Origin: an uncultured Draconibacterium sp.
Lineage (GTDB): Bacteria; Bacteroidota; Bacteroidia; Bacteroidales; Prolixibacteraceae
Reading direction: 5' to 3'
Assembly: GCF_963674925.1 (NCBI RefSeq)
Contig: NZ_OY771649.1
Location: 1,426,001-1,490,000, forward strand
Length of the DNA stretch: 64,000 nucleotides
Each line of letters begins with the position of its first letter. The first letter of the stretch is position 1. Position numbers and translations under genes: made by a program. Below are positions 28,220-37,600 of the stretch, piece after piece. Below the pieces are notes generated by a model. That model saw nothing but the letters and a program-made list of their open reading frames with translations. It had not been told where the DNA came from and made no database searches.

Positions 28220-29524
28220 CTAAAACCTAACTAAACGAACTCCATGGGCATTTACCTTGAGTTCGCTATGAAAATCTATTCTATTTTTACTCCACATGTC
28301 TATGCCACTTTCAGGTTTTGTTATCCCAAAATCATTTACATCCAACCGGTAAGTAATATCTTCTTCCGAAATATTAAAAACAGCCATATACTTCGCATCT
28401 GAAATTGTCGAATCTGCTACCCATATCCTAATTTTATCATCAGAATATACTTGGCGGTTATTCTTTGAAAATTGGTTGATTTCAAGCACATCTTTATTGG
28501 TGATTAATGCAATTGTATCATCATTACACTGTGGCAAATTTCCACCAAACATTAATGGAGAACGAAACATACACCATAATGAAATAACTGTTTTCTGTTC
28601 ATCGGCACTGAAGTTGCTAAAGCGTTCCTGACCGCCGGATTCTCCACGAGGCATGTATCCCAATGGCAACATATCTGCATCGGGCCAATGACCCGGCTTT
28701 ATAAAAGGAGCCCACGTAGCGCATCGCTCCATTTGCTTTTTTAGCGAACCCCATTCGTCCCAAAAGTCGGCCGAAATGCGCCATAGATTCGTGTGTTTCC
28801 GCAAATGATTGATTATTGTTGTTTCAGGTCCCCCTGGCGATATACTCAACACCATCGGTCTTCCACAACTTTCAATGCCAGCAGCAATTCCCTCAATATC
28901 GTCAATACGATAAGGTGATCCGTTGCCAGTTGGTGATCCGTCGCTGTTGTTTACCTCGTGCCAGGCATTCAGGTCGTCGGCTTTTATATAATCAACTCCC
29001 CACGAAGCGTACAATTCGAAAATGGAATTGTAATAGTCCTGTGCTCCTTTTTCTGCAAAATTTAATGTTCTAAGGCTATTATACCAGGGGCAGCTTTCGC
29101 GGTCGTACGAAATTTGATCAGCGGTAAGCGCTATGCCTTTAACAGGGCACTTCTTTTGAACGGCCTGCACCGGGATTCCTCGCATGATATGTATTCCAAA
29201 CTTCAATCCCAAACGATGTACATAATCTGCCAAAGGCTTAAAACCTGCTCCATTTGCTGATGATGGAAATTTTTCAGGATCGGGAATGAAACGCCCGTAC
29301 TCATCAATTAACTGTGGAATATTTTCATTTTTATAATTGGTATGATCGACACCGGGTGCAAACCAAGCCAAATCGACAACGATATATTCCCAACCAAATT
29401 TCTTTAGATGTTTGGCAACAAAGTCGGCATTTTTCTTCACCTCCTCTTCCGTAACCGTTACACTGAAACAATCCCAGCTGTTCCACCCCATCGGAGGTCT
29501 TTGTGCTAATTCGCTAATATTCAT
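28220..29524 (-). CDS. GH27 alpha-galactosidase-type enzyme without signal peptide (cytoplasmic)
   Basis: 434 residues. The family opening P-P-M-G-W-N-S-W-D begins at residue 10. An in-frame TAA lies three codons upstream of the start, so no signal peptide has been missed. Nucleophile Asp183 in Y-I-K-A-D-D-L and acid/base candidate Asp253 in W-R-I-S-A-D-F-W-D; P-D-A-D-M-L-P near 285 is also typical. Members are alpha-galactosidases, alpha-N-acetylgalactosaminidases, beta-L-arabinopyranosidases or isomaltodextranases; the non-canonical K-A-D-D (not K-Y-D-N) makes the exact activity open. It follows the SSS symporter by 31 nt, which suggests it handles small products after inner-membrane uptake. 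Differs in location from the lipoprotein GH27 at 58336. Confidence 0.88.
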   Translation of the reverse strand: MNISELAQRPPMGWNSWDCFSVTVTEEEVKKNADFVAKHLKKFGWEYIVVDLAWFAPGVDHTNYKNENIPQLIDEYGRFIPDPEKFPSSANGAGFKPLADYVHRLGLKFGIHIMRGIPVQAVQKKCPVKGIALTADQISYDRESCPWYNSLRTLNFAEKGAQDYYNSIFELYASWGVDYIKADDLNAWHEVNNSDGSPTGNGSPYRIDDIEGIAAGIESCGRPMVLSISPGGPETTIINHLRKHTNLWRISADFWDEWGSLKKQMERCATWAPFIKPGHWPDADMLPLGYMPRGESGGQERFSNFSADEQKTVISLWCMFRSPLMFGGNLPQCNDDTIALITNKDVLEINQFSKNNRQVYSDDKIRIWVADSTISDAKYMAVFNISEEDITYRLDVNDFGITKPESGIDMWSKNRIDFHSELKVNAHGVRLVRF

Positions 29525-29555
29525 TACTCGTTATCTCTTTACAATTACAAATGGA

Positions 29556-31355
29556 TTATACATACAATGAAAACACCAATACAAATACAATCATCAATAC
29601 AAAACAAATACCCCACCAAAGGGCAACACTGTTGTACCATTTATCGCCCAAACCTCCTTTTAGGGTACTCATTTTTCTAAAATTGAAAGCCAAACCATCG
29701 CCTACATTTTCGGAGGGAGGAGGAGGTGTAATTAATCCTGAAACTGCTGCAACTAGCATACTAAATCCCCAAACAATTAATCCCTGATTGGCAAAAGGTT
29801 TAATAAAATTGGCAAATGGTGTGTTTACCTCAGCCAGCGGCCCCAATTCCAGGTATTTCAAAAGAGCGGCCAAAACAAATCCACCAACAATGGCAAGCAA
29901 AGCATCTTTGCCATTGATGCGTCGCCACAACATACCGATTAAGAAAATAGCTGAAAACGGTGGTGCAATAAAGGTATACATGGTTTGTATATACACGAAG
30001 ATGTTTATTTTGGTGAGCGCCAAAAAAATAGCAAGTGCTATTGAAAAGAAAAGGATTACCGTTCCCGAGATTTTTCCCATCCTTATTTCGCTCTTCTCGC
30101 TGGCATTTTTATTGAAATATTCTTTGTAAAAATCGAGCGTAAAAATTGTTGAGGTTGAGTTGAGTACTGAACTAACTGTACTTTGAATAGCCCCAAATAA
30201 AGCCGCCAATAAAAATCCGGTAAGAAATACAGGTACCAATCGGCCTATCATTAGGATGTAAGTTTTATTGGCCTCTTCGCGCATAACATCCCAGTTATTA
30301 CTGTGCAGGAAGTCGGGATTCATGGCGAAATAAATTAAGCCTGGTACTACAACAATAAAGGGAAGTAATAATTTTAGGAACGAGGCAAACACCATTCCCA
30401 TTCGGGCATGAAAAATATCTTTTGCTGCAAACACCTTTTGAATCATGTGTTGGTTTATTACCGTGTACCACAAACCAATGTAGAAGAATGAAAACACCCA
30501 GTGTGTCCAGGGCGTAACACTATGGTTAATGGGTTGCAATACTGAGAGTCTCTTATAATTAGTCCCTTCTGTTGCTCCATTCAGGATATTTACAACATTT
30601 GTTTCAAGCCATTCTTTTGCCCATCCGCTGTTTGCTGTATTAATATCAACCATTTTTCGAAAGCCGGCAATAATTCCATTTCCATCGCTGATATAAGTCA
30701 AGCCGAGAATGGTTACAGTTAATCCCCCGGCAACCATAATAATAATGGTTAATACATCCATCCAGGCTACCGATTTTAAACCACCCCAAATAGCCCAAAT
30801 ACCAGCAGCAAATGCAATTAATGCAATTGAAAAAAACAAGCCCCAATTGGTGGCGGCTCCGGCATTAATAGCTTCTACATTTAATCCAAACAGCTGATTG
30901 AAACCTAAAGCTTCTTCTACAATTAATCCACCACCGTAAATAACCGGTGCCATAAATGCCGAGATGTTGGCGATAATAGTAATTAATGCAAAAACAAAAC
31001 GGATTTTCCGGTTGAATCTTTTTTCTAAAAATTCGGGAGTAGTATAAACTTTTGATGATAACAGAAACGGTATAAAAAGCCATATTAAAAAGGTAAAGGC
31101 AATTACTGCACTCCATTCGGGAGTAGCCACCACAATACCGTATAGTACTGCCGCACCAATCATTCCCAAAAAATGTTCGGTACTAATATTTGCGGCAATA
31201 TAAGAACTACCTACCACGTACCAGGGTAACGATTTCCCTGCCAGAAAATAATCGGACGCCATTTGTTTTTTGCTGCGGCCTGCAAGCCATCCAATTAAAC
31301 TCAATAATATAAAGTAGGTAAAGAATGCTGCAAAATCGAGCCAATGTAAAGCCAT
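29556..31355 (-). CDS. SSS-family sodium:sugar symporter, inner membrane
   Basis: 599 residues, strongly hydrophobic with about 14 predicted membrane helices. The opening D-F-A-A-F-F-T-Y-F-I-L-L-S-L-I-G-W-L-A-G-R and S-D-Y-F-L-A-G-K-S-L-P-W-Y are typical of SGLT-type members (TC 2.A.21). F-L-E-K-R-F-N-R is the conserved loop after the fourth helix region. It imports a monosaccharide or small oligosaccharide from periplasm to cytoplasm with Na+. Sits between a lipoprotein hydrolase (43 nt) and a cytoplasmic GH27 (31 nt), so the three probably form one uptake unit under operator D. The transported sugar is not identifiable. Confidence 0.92.
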   Translation of the reverse strand: MALHWLDFAAFFTYFILLSLIGWLAGRSKKQMASDYFLAGKSLPWYVVGSSYIAANISTEHFLGMIGAAVLYGIVVATPEWSAVIAFTFLIWLFIPFLLSSKVYTTPEFLEKRFNRKIRFVFALITIIANISAFMAPVIYGGGLIVEEALGFNQLFGLNVEAINAGAATNWGLFFSIALIAFAAGIWAIWGGLKSVAWMDVLTIIIMVAGGLTVTILGLTYISDGNGIIAGFRKMVDINTANSGWAKEWLETNVVNILNGATEGTNYKRLSVLQPINHSVTPWTHWVFSFFYIGLWYTVINQHMIQKVFAAKDIFHARMGMVFASFLKLLLPFIVVVPGLIYFAMNPDFLHSNNWDVMREEANKTYILMIGRLVPVFLTGFLLAALFGAIQSTVSSVLNSTSTIFTLDFYKEYFNKNASEKSEIRMGKISGTVILFFSIALAIFLALTKINIFVYIQTMYTFIAPPFSAIFLIGMLWRRINGKDALLAIVGGFVLAALLKYLELGPLAEVNTPFANFIKPFANQGLIVWGFSMLVAAVSGLITPPPPSENVGDGLAFNFRKMSTLKGGLGDKWYNSVALWWGICFVLMIVFVLVFSLYV

Positions 31356-31398
31356 AATACTTAATATTTACAATAATTATTTATCGGATTACTGCCTG

Positions 31399-32643
31399 CT
31401 ATTTTTTCATAAAAATATCGCCATCGCGACCACCAACCGAGAATGTTTTGCCTACACTTCCATCCGATACACGTATACGTGTTTCGTTAAAGGTCACTTC
31501 AACACTATCGTTTCCGTAATGGTTGTAAATCACTGTCCCATTGTCAAATTCGCGGAGTGTAGCTCCATCTTCACGTTTAACACGTTTTGCAATTGGTTTC
31601 CCAAGGTCGGCATCCCAAAACGAATACCAATCGTGGTAGTGGTCAGGCGTTTTTAATGGATTTGGATCGGCATACAAAGCATATCCGTCAGAATGAGTTA
31701 AGGTTAATGTGGTAAGGGCACGCATGCGCGAAAGGTCGTTACGGTTACCCCAAACCTCGCAGCAATTAATGCGTGGCTCCTGAAGATTATCTTCAAACCA
31801 TACCAAAGCATCTCTTATATTATCCCATGTACGTGCATTTACATCTTCCTTGCTATTTAGTACAAGTTCTTCAACAGGTAAACTCAAGTTATCAATGGGA
31901 TTCAATTCCATAAACGAGCCATTTATATATGGTTGGAATTCCATCCCATCATGAATATCATCATGAATATTTACTATTATCAAAGCAGAATCACCAATTG
32001 CCTTACGGGTTTTTTTAATGATTTCAAGATTACCACTCCAATCAAACATTACTCCATCGTATACCCCACTTTCAATTGCAATTTTGCATTGACGAGCCAC
32101 GTTGTCCTGAAATTCTTCGTTGTTGTAATTCAGCATAAAAAATGGTTCCCAGCCTCCCAGCCAACCTTTTACAATTTCATCGTCTTCGTTACGTAACCAC
32201 CAATCACTGTTTCCAGGCAAAAAGCTCATAGGAGCATCGCGCCAGCGCACCTCAAATAAGAAAACCATATTCGGATTCAGTTCCAACATGCGTTTTCTAT
32301 TCTCCAAAGCATGTGACAGGCTTTCTGCTGTAAAATTCGTTGCCAATCCATGATTATCATGATCCCAGACAAGCCCCAGTGTAAGGTCAACATTTTCGCC
32401 TAACTGGCTCAATGGTTCTTCCCATAACAAATCGTGTTTTGCGGCTGCTTGCAAACGTTGTTCGTTGGTTGTTTGTGGATATTCTGGCATATCAATACCG
32501 TACCAAGCCTGAAATAACGAGGGATAATTTCGGGATTCAATACGCGCTTTAACCGACTTCATTGTTGGATCAGTTCTATTAGAAACAGTACACGCAGAAA
32601 CAATTGTTGCGACAAGTAGAAATAAACAAAAAGACTTCATCAT
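31399..32643 (-). CDS. Putative TIM-barrel glycoside hydrolase, lipoprotein
   Basis: 414 residues (a Met one codon later is equally possible). Lipobox I-V-S-A-C, Cys18. The body reads as a barrel with strand-end acidic residues (L-V-W-D-H-D-N near 92, F-E-V-R-W-R-D near 131, G-V-M-F-D-W-S-G with Asp201). A small beta domain ends the protein (about 365-414, T-V-I-Y-N-H-Y-G). It resembles the group of hypothetical glycosyl hydrolases in Pfam that lack tested members; no CAZy family is claimed. First gene of the operon under operator D, followed by the symporter. Position suggests it releases the sugar that the symporter imports. Confidence 0.6.
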   Translation of the reverse strand: MMKSFCLFLLVATIVSACTVSNRTDPTMKSVKARIESRNYPSLFQAWYGIDMPEYPQTTNEQRLQAAAKHDLLWEEPLSQLGENVDLTLGLVWDHDNHGLATNFTAESLSHALENRKRMLELNPNMVFLFEVRWRDAPMSFLPGNSDWWLRNEDDEIVKGWLGGWEPFFMLNYNNEEFQDNVARQCKIAIESGVYDGVMFDWSGNLEIIKKTRKAIGDSALIIVNIHDDIHDGMEFQPYINGSFMELNPIDNLSLPVEELVLNSKEDVNARTWDNIRDALVWFEDNLQEPRINCCEVWGNRNDLSRMRALTTLTLTHSDGYALYADPNPLKTPDHYHDWYSFWDADLGKPIAKRVKREDGATLREFDNGTVIYNHYGNDSVEVTFNETRIRVSDGSVGKTFSVGGRDGDIFMKK

Positions 32644-32680
32644 GGATTATCAAGTTATATGGTTTATGCAATTTTTTGGG

Positions 32681-32745
32681 CAAATAAGTTTAAAATTGAA
32701 TCATCTCTATTGATTGTTTGTACATTCTTTAAGCCGATTTGTGCA
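32681..32745 (-). promoter_or_regulatory. Operator/promoter D: two direct-repeat boxes plus -7-like element
   Basis: Minus strand: distal box TGCACAAA (32738-32745), 13 nt, proximal box TGTACAAA (32717-32724), 28 nt, then CTTATTTG (32681-32688), which keeps the TTTG but not the leading TA. It ends 37 nt before the start at 32643. Spacings match operators A, B and C exactly. Confidence 0.6.
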
Positions 32746-32815
32746 TACCCAGAAAAAGTCAGCATCAAACAACAATTTGACTACCTCGCCAGCACTAATG
32801 AATACCGAAATCATA

Positions 32816-34237
32816 CTATTTAGGATCAACATCAATAAATTGATAGTCCTGATGAGCCTCGTCCATAATTTTCAACAGTTCTTTTATAACAGCCGGTTCT
32901 TTTGCTGCAAGGTTATTTTCTTCACTTAAATCGTTAGCCAGATTATACAGTTCAACTTCACTCTCAGCAGGTTCGTTGAAATTAAATCGTAAAAGTTTCC
33001 AATCTCCTTTGCGAACGGCCTGCTTTGGTGCACGATCCCCTTCGTAAAACTCCCAGTATAAATTACTCTGTTGTGCTTGTTTCTTTTTCTGGATAAGTGC
33101 ATTAATCGCGTTACCACTGCATTCCTTTGGAATTTGAGTATCAACGATCTCAGCAAATGTTGGCATTAAATCGTACATAGCTGCAGGCTGTCTACTGACT
33201 TGTCCTTCCTCGATTTCTCCTTGCCATTTGGCAATAAAAGGAATTCTTATTCCTCCTTCGTATAAATCGCGTTTTCGCCCGCGCAGTACCCCGGTACTTT
33301 CAAAACGTTTGGCAAATTTAGTAGGCCCGTTATCACTGGTAAAGATTACAAGTGTATTCTTTTCAATGCCCAATTCTTTTAGCTTCGAATTAATCTCTCC
33401 CATCTGAATATCAAGCATCGATACCATGGCTGCATAACCTTTTTCTACAGGCAACCATGCGGAATCGGCATAAATCCCCCAGTCAGGTATTTCGAATTTC
33501 TCATCAACAGGAGCCTCGCCATTTGAATGTGGTAAAGCAGAAGCATAGTATAAGAAAAATGGATTATCCTGGTTGTCTTCAATAAATTTTAGTGCTTCAT
33601 CAAAAATTAAATCAGCAGAATATTCCACTTTTTTTGTTGCGTACGACAAAGGATAATCGATAAAACTAACGTGCACAGGCGTTGTTTCATTTTTTAGTTG
33701 AATCGTATCGCCATTTCTCCAAAGCACCTCAGGAAAATAGTTGTGAGCATAACACTGGCAGTAATATCCATAGAAATAATCAAATCCCTGTTTTAGAGGA
33801 TCGCCCGAATTGCCCGGTGCACCGAGCGACCATTTCCCAAACGCACCCGTTTTATAACCTTGCTCTTTGAGTATTTCCGGAATTGTTATTTCTTCATCAG
33901 GAATTGGCATTTGCCCCATTGGCAAAACATTCATATTGTGTCGAATCCATGTATTTCCGGCATGCTTACCGGTCATTAGTGCACAACGTGATGGTGCACA
34001 AACCGGAAAGGCAGAGTAAAAATCGGTAAATCGCACGCCTTCTTCTGCCATTTTATCAATGTTAGGTGTTTGAATCAATTCTTGTCCATAACAACCTAAA
34101 TCTCCATAACCCAGATCATCGACAAAAACGAGAACAATGTTTGGTGTTTGTTGCTTTTTTTGTGATGTATTTCCAAATGCTGCCCAATTATGCAAAGACA
34201 GGATAAGTATCCCTACTAATAAAAATCTATTTCTCAT
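32816..34237 (-). CDS. Type I (formylglycine) sulfatase, exported
   Basis: 473 residues from Met at 34237, where the signal peptide (MRNRFLLVGI...) starts; the open frame reaches 34270 with a Lys/Asn-rich lead. Metal-binding V-D-D at 39-41, maturation motif C-A-P-S-R with Cys80, then L-M-T-G-K, G-K-W-S-L-G and T-S-D-N-G-P. Overlaps the preceding PD40-protein gene by 11 nt, so translation is probably coupled. Last gene of the GH67-like/DUF1593/DUF1080 operon. Similar in length and style to the sulfatase at 61721, suggesting the same subfamily. Sugar and sulfate position unknown. Confidence 0.93.
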   Translation of the reverse strand: MRNRFLLVGILILSLHNWAAFGNTSQKKQQTPNIVLVFVDDLGYGDLGCYGQELIQTPNIDKMAEEGVRFTDFYSAFPVCAPSRCALMTGKHAGNTWIRHNMNVLPMGQMPIPDEEITIPEILKEQGYKTGAFGKWSLGAPGNSGDPLKQGFDYFYGYYCQCYAHNYFPEVLWRNGDTIQLKNETTPVHVSFIDYPLSYATKKVEYSADLIFDEALKFIEDNQDNPFFLYYASALPHSNGEAPVDEKFEIPDWGIYADSAWLPVEKGYAAMVSMLDIQMGEINSKLKELGIEKNTLVIFTSDNGPTKFAKRFESTGVLRGRKRDLYEGGIRIPFIAKWQGEIEEGQVSRQPAAMYDLMPTFAEIVDTQIPKECSGNAINALIQKKKQAQQSNLYWEFYEGDRAPKQAVRKGDWKLLRFNFNEPAESEVELYNLANDLSEENNLAAKEPAVIKELLKIMDEAHQDYQFIDVDPK

Positions 34238-35279
34238 TATGTTGTTTTTTGTATTGTTTTTCTTTTTCAAAATCCCAAATCAAAATTCCATGTCCTATGC
34301 CGGTTGTTTCGCCAACTATTGAATACTGAAAGGCCATATAGCGGCCATCATCGCGAACAACTGGATTGGTTGCCTTATATTCTAAACCTTCATTGAAAAA
34401 GGTTAGTCTTTCCATTTCCCCTGAACCATCCAATGCCAGTTTATATAAATCAATAAAGTCCCATGTGGTATTATTTTCGCCTCGCTTCGAGTGGTGACGT
34501 GAGCTTTCCACCAAAGTATATTTGCCATCAGGGAAAATTCCTTCAGGTTCGTCGTAACGATCCGGACGCTTTGTATAATTTACAATCGTTCGGGTCTTCA
34601 GGTCAATTCCCATTACCTCTGCTTCATATTCTATCGAGGGATAATGCGCATTAAAAATCAGCTCATCATCAAACGGAGGCCTGAAATTCTGAGTTTCCAG
34701 GCGCCAACCAGTCACAGGTTCAGGAAGGTTTTCAGATTTAACAAGGGTATCAATTTCAGATAATTGGGGAATGTCATTTTTATATACAATTTCAGCCATG
34801 TAAATATCATCAACGGTCCAGGCAATTTTCATTTGTTTGCGAGAACAAGTTGGTCCTTCTTTACAGAATACCCCCAGCGGTGTTGGTGGGCCTGATAAGT
34901 CCCGTTTTAATACCCAAAGTTCAGCATGATCCGGACTACGGCTTTTCCAGGGTTCAGTGGCATCAAAGGTTTTCGCCCCGGATAATAAGATATCGCCATT
35001 AGCCAGGTACAAGGCCCGAACAAATCCTTCGTGAAAAAAATGATGCGTAAGTGGCGTTAATATTCCTGTTTCTACTTCAACTTCGTATACATCGCCAAAA
35101 GTTTTTTCCAGAAAAATAAGATGTTTCCCATCATGCGACCAATCGCAACGTTGCCCAAAAGTTGTTATTTTCTCAAGATACGGCGGCATCGGATCATAGG
35201 GCAAATCGGTATTGGGTTTCATTTGTGCATAACCAATGCACGTATTTAAAAGTAATACAACCAGTACTATTCTTCTCAT
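34227..35279 (-). CDS. TolB/PD40-like beta-propeller protein, exported
   Basis: 350 residues with signal peptide 1-19. Propeller repeats of the PD40 type: C-D-W-S-H-D-G-K-H-L-I-F, P-E-G-I-F-P-D-G-K-Y-T-L-V and P-V-V-R-D-D-G-R-Y-M-A-F-Q. In carbohydrate loci this fold occurs in oligogalacturonate lyases (PL22) and in non-catalytic partners. R-H-H-S-K-R-G and N-A-H-Y-P-S offer His residues that could bind metal as in PL22, but the match is not specific. Lies 7 nt after the DUF1080 gene and overlaps the sulfatase. Function unassigned. Confidence 0.55.
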   Translation of the reverse strand: MRRIVLVVLLLNTCIGYAQMKPNTDLPYDPMPPYLEKITTFGQRCDWSHDGKHLIFLEKTFGDVYEVEVETGILTPLTHHFFHEGFVRALYLANGDILLSGAKTFDATEPWKSRSPDHAELWVLKRDLSGPPTPLGVFCKEGPTCSRKQMKIAWTVDDIYMAEIVYKNDIPQLSEIDTLVKSENLPEPVTGWRLETQNFRPPFDDELIFNAHYPSIEYEAEVMGIDLKTRTIVNYTKRPDRYDEPEGIFPDGKYTLVESSRHHSKRGENNTTWDFIDLYKLALDGSGEMERLTFFNEGLEYKATNPVVRDDGRYMAFQYSIVGETTGIGHGILIWDFEKEKQYKKQHNEK

Positions 35280-35286
35280 CTTCAGA

Positions 35287-36075
35287 CTACTTTAGAAATT
35301 TTTCTACCGAAACAAATTCGTCAAATTCCTTTATCTCAATATTGCGGTAGAAAATCTCCGCAGTTTCAGATTGCAGCCCAATTATACCTGATGATCTCCC
35401 CAAATCAGTTGCATAATTCACAATCTCCCCGTTCAGTTTATGAATGGCGTACTTGTCGCCCATAACGATAACTTCACAGCTATTCCACTCATCATCAAGC
35501 GCATGGTAATTATCGGTACTTTTGGCACGATGCTCTCCCATTCTTTTCTCCATTGGTTTTCCCCCTTCTGCCGGAAGTAAGAACTCATTATTATCATTTA
35601 CATACCATTGGAAATCCACACTTGATGCCCAGAAATCACCGGTATGATTCTTGTTGGTTTCGTGATTGTACCGAATTTGATATTCGATACCCTTGGGCCA
35701 TATTTCCTGATCATTTACATGGTAATAACATCCTGCATCGTACTGAAACTGATGAAAATTATTGGAGATTTTTTTGCCCCACTTATATTCGAACCGGAAA
35801 TGAAACATGCTGTATTCCTTATTTGTCCACATCATTCCATGTGTATCAGATCCGGTACCGAGCTGATATCTATCGGGCAATCCTTGAAATACATGAACCT
35901 CTCCACGATTGTTAACACCAAATACTTTTCCTTCCAAACCATTGCCACCTTTTCGAAGTTGAATGGTCCATCCATCCAGGTTTTTCCCGTTAAATAATGG
36001 AACGAAACCATTATTGGCACTACATGCCACAATTAATGCTGTTAGTACGATACCTATTTTGGTAATTATTCTCAT
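35287..36075 (-). CDS. DUF1080 (PF06439) lipoprotein
   Basis: 262 residues with lipobox L-I-V-A-C, Cys18. F-V-P-L-F-N-G-K-N-L-D-G-W at about 24-36 is the family signature, followed by F-H-F-R-F-E-Y-K-W-G, D-A-G-C-Y-Y-H-V, G-I-E-Y-Q-I-R and a C-terminal I-F-Y-R-N-I-E-I-K-E. Same length as the paralogue at 10699 but anchored. Neighbours: DUF1593 protein 7 nt upstream and PD40 propeller 7 nt downstream. Family members are annotated 3-keto-disaccharide hydrolases, but no oxidoreductase that would make a 3-keto sugar is present in the window. Confidence 0.8.
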   Translation of the reverse strand: MRIITKIGIVLTALIVACSANNGFVPLFNGKNLDGWTIQLRKGGNGLEGKVFGVNNRGEVHVFQGLPDRYQLGTGSDTHGMMWTNKEYSMFHFRFEYKWGKKISNNFHQFQYDAGCYYHVNDQEIWPKGIEYQIRYNHETNKNHTGDFWASSVDFQWYVNDNNEFLLPAEGGKPMEKRMGEHRAKSTDNYHALDDEWNSCEVIVMGDKYAIHKLNGEIVNYATDLGRSSGIIGLQSETAEIFYRNIEIKEFDEFVSVEKFLK

Positions 36076-36082
36076 CTTGTAA

Positions 36083-37600
36083 TTATTTATTGGTTGCTTT
36101 TATAATAACTCTTCGGTATGCAGTTAGCGGAACTTCGGGATGTTTGTCTTCTACTTCAAGAATTATATGAATTTGTTTTTCAACCGCGTCTCCAGGGACA
36201 TAGATTTCCACGTCAGAATCATCCTGCCTGTTGAGTTGAACTGAGCCTTCGTAAGTTCCTGCCTCCGGGTAGTAAAACCACCTAAAAGACAATTCATCAC
36301 CATCAGGATCTGCTGAATCTGAAGCATCGAGTTTTACCATACTCCCTGCTATTGCATTCAAATAAACAATACCATCGCTTTTATCTCCATTTACCGCAGC
36401 AACCGGATTATGGTTGGCCGTACGGTAATCTTTCACGCACCAGTCCATTCGTGCCCTAAAGTCGTTCTGATATGCACGTCGCCAGCGAAATATTGGTACT
36501 CCAATACCATTGTATTCCTTACCGGTAATTGGATCAGTCCAATTATCACTGGCTTCTGGAAACATGAAATAGGGTTTAAATTCATCTTCAGAATAAAACA
36601 AATCCTTTTCTGCCCATTTCAGCTGATTGGCATAAATATTTTTCTCTTTTTCAGTTTTAAAACGGCCTCCCCAGCCTCCCCATTCGATGTGTTCCGGATG
36701 ATAAAGTCCTCTATTTGCAAATCCGATAAAGTTTCCGCTACCTCCCCCTTCGATTGTACTAAAGGTAGTCGGATCTTTCCATCGCATACGGGTAGGATAA
36801 ATTGCTCCCAGTACACCATGGTTGTTTTGTATATGTTCTGCAGCCCACAAATGTTGGGCTTTCCCCGGATAAAAGGTAGTATCCCAAACAGCCGGCCCTG
36901 TTTGATTCATAAAATTGTATACCTGATGTGAACTTCTTTTATAGTGCAAATCTGGAAAATTATATGCTATCCAGGCTCCGGCATTATCTTGTCCTGCGTT
37001 ATCACAAACACGCACATTTTTTAATAGCTCGTCAAGTTCATCCCTTGAGATCTCTTGTCCCAAATCAATAAGCGCTTGTGCCAAACAATTAGCTCCTCCA
37101 TTAATTATAACATAGAGTGGTCGCTCATCTTGTTTTTTTATAGCATTACAAATTATCGCAGAGCCAGAGGTTGACAGCCCAGGCCCAATATCCCGGGTTC
37201 CAAATCCCTCCGGTCCGGCACCGGTAACGCTCAATAAGTAGTCCGTTGTCGGCCAACCATCAATGTGTTTCATAAGATTCTCTCGTACCTTCCCATAGGC
37301 TTTGACATATTTCTTAATCTCGTCGGGATGAACTGTATTCCTATCAGGATTTGGATCGTTTTTACCTTTATATTGATGACAAGAGGACACTGCGATTAAG
37401 CCTTCAATATCCACTTCATTTGAATACATGAGTAAGCGCACCAAAGTCTGAGAATCATCAGGTTCGTTCAAAATATCAGTTAGTACAATGATTCTGCTTT
37501 TGGGATAATTATCAATGGTGAGATGCGATTTATTTCCACAACTGGCAAAGAATAGAGTTGCTAAACAAAAAGCGGTGTAGATATTTTTTATTCTTCGCAT
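36083..37600 (-). CDS. DUF1593 nucleoside-hydrolase-like lipoprotein with C-terminal PKD-like domain
   Basis: 505 residues with lipobox F-A-S-C, Cys21. N-terminal domain with R-I-I-V-L-T-D-I-L-N-E-P-D-D-S-Q (Asp42, Asp48, Asp49), the Asp cluster of the nucleoside-hydrolase fold as in the cellulose-binding protein family Sde182. From about 400 a small Ig/PKD-like domain has D-A-S-D-S-A-D-P-D-G-D-E-L-S-F-R-W. Not expected to act on nucleosides; a glycan role is inferred from context. The start overlaps the GH67-like gene by 13 nt. The smaller relative at 14540 lacks the C-terminal domain. Confidence 0.8.
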   Translation of the reverse strand: MRRIKNIYTAFCLATLFFASCGNKSHLTIDNYPKSRIIVLTDILNEPDDSQTLVRLLMYSNEVDIEGLIAVSSCHQYKGKNDPNPDRNTVHPDEIKKYVKAYGKVRENLMKHIDGWPTTDYLLSVTGAGPEGFGTRDIGPGLSTSGSAIICNAIKKQDERPLYVIINGGANCLAQALIDLGQEISRDELDELLKNVRVCDNAGQDNAGAWIAYNFPDLHYKRSSHQVYNFMNQTGPAVWDTTFYPGKAQHLWAAEHIQNNHGVLGAIYPTRMRWKDPTTFSTIEGGGSGNFIGFANRGLYHPEHIEWGGWGGRFKTEKEKNIYANQLKWAEKDLFYSEDEFKPYFMFPEASDNWTDPITGKEYNGIGVPIFRWRRAYQNDFRARMDWCVKDYRTANHNPVAAVNGDKSDGIVYLNAIAGSMVKLDASDSADPDGDELSFRWFYYPEAGTYEGSVQLNRQDDSDVEIYVPGDAVEKQIHIILEVEDKHPEVPLTAYRRVIIKATNK

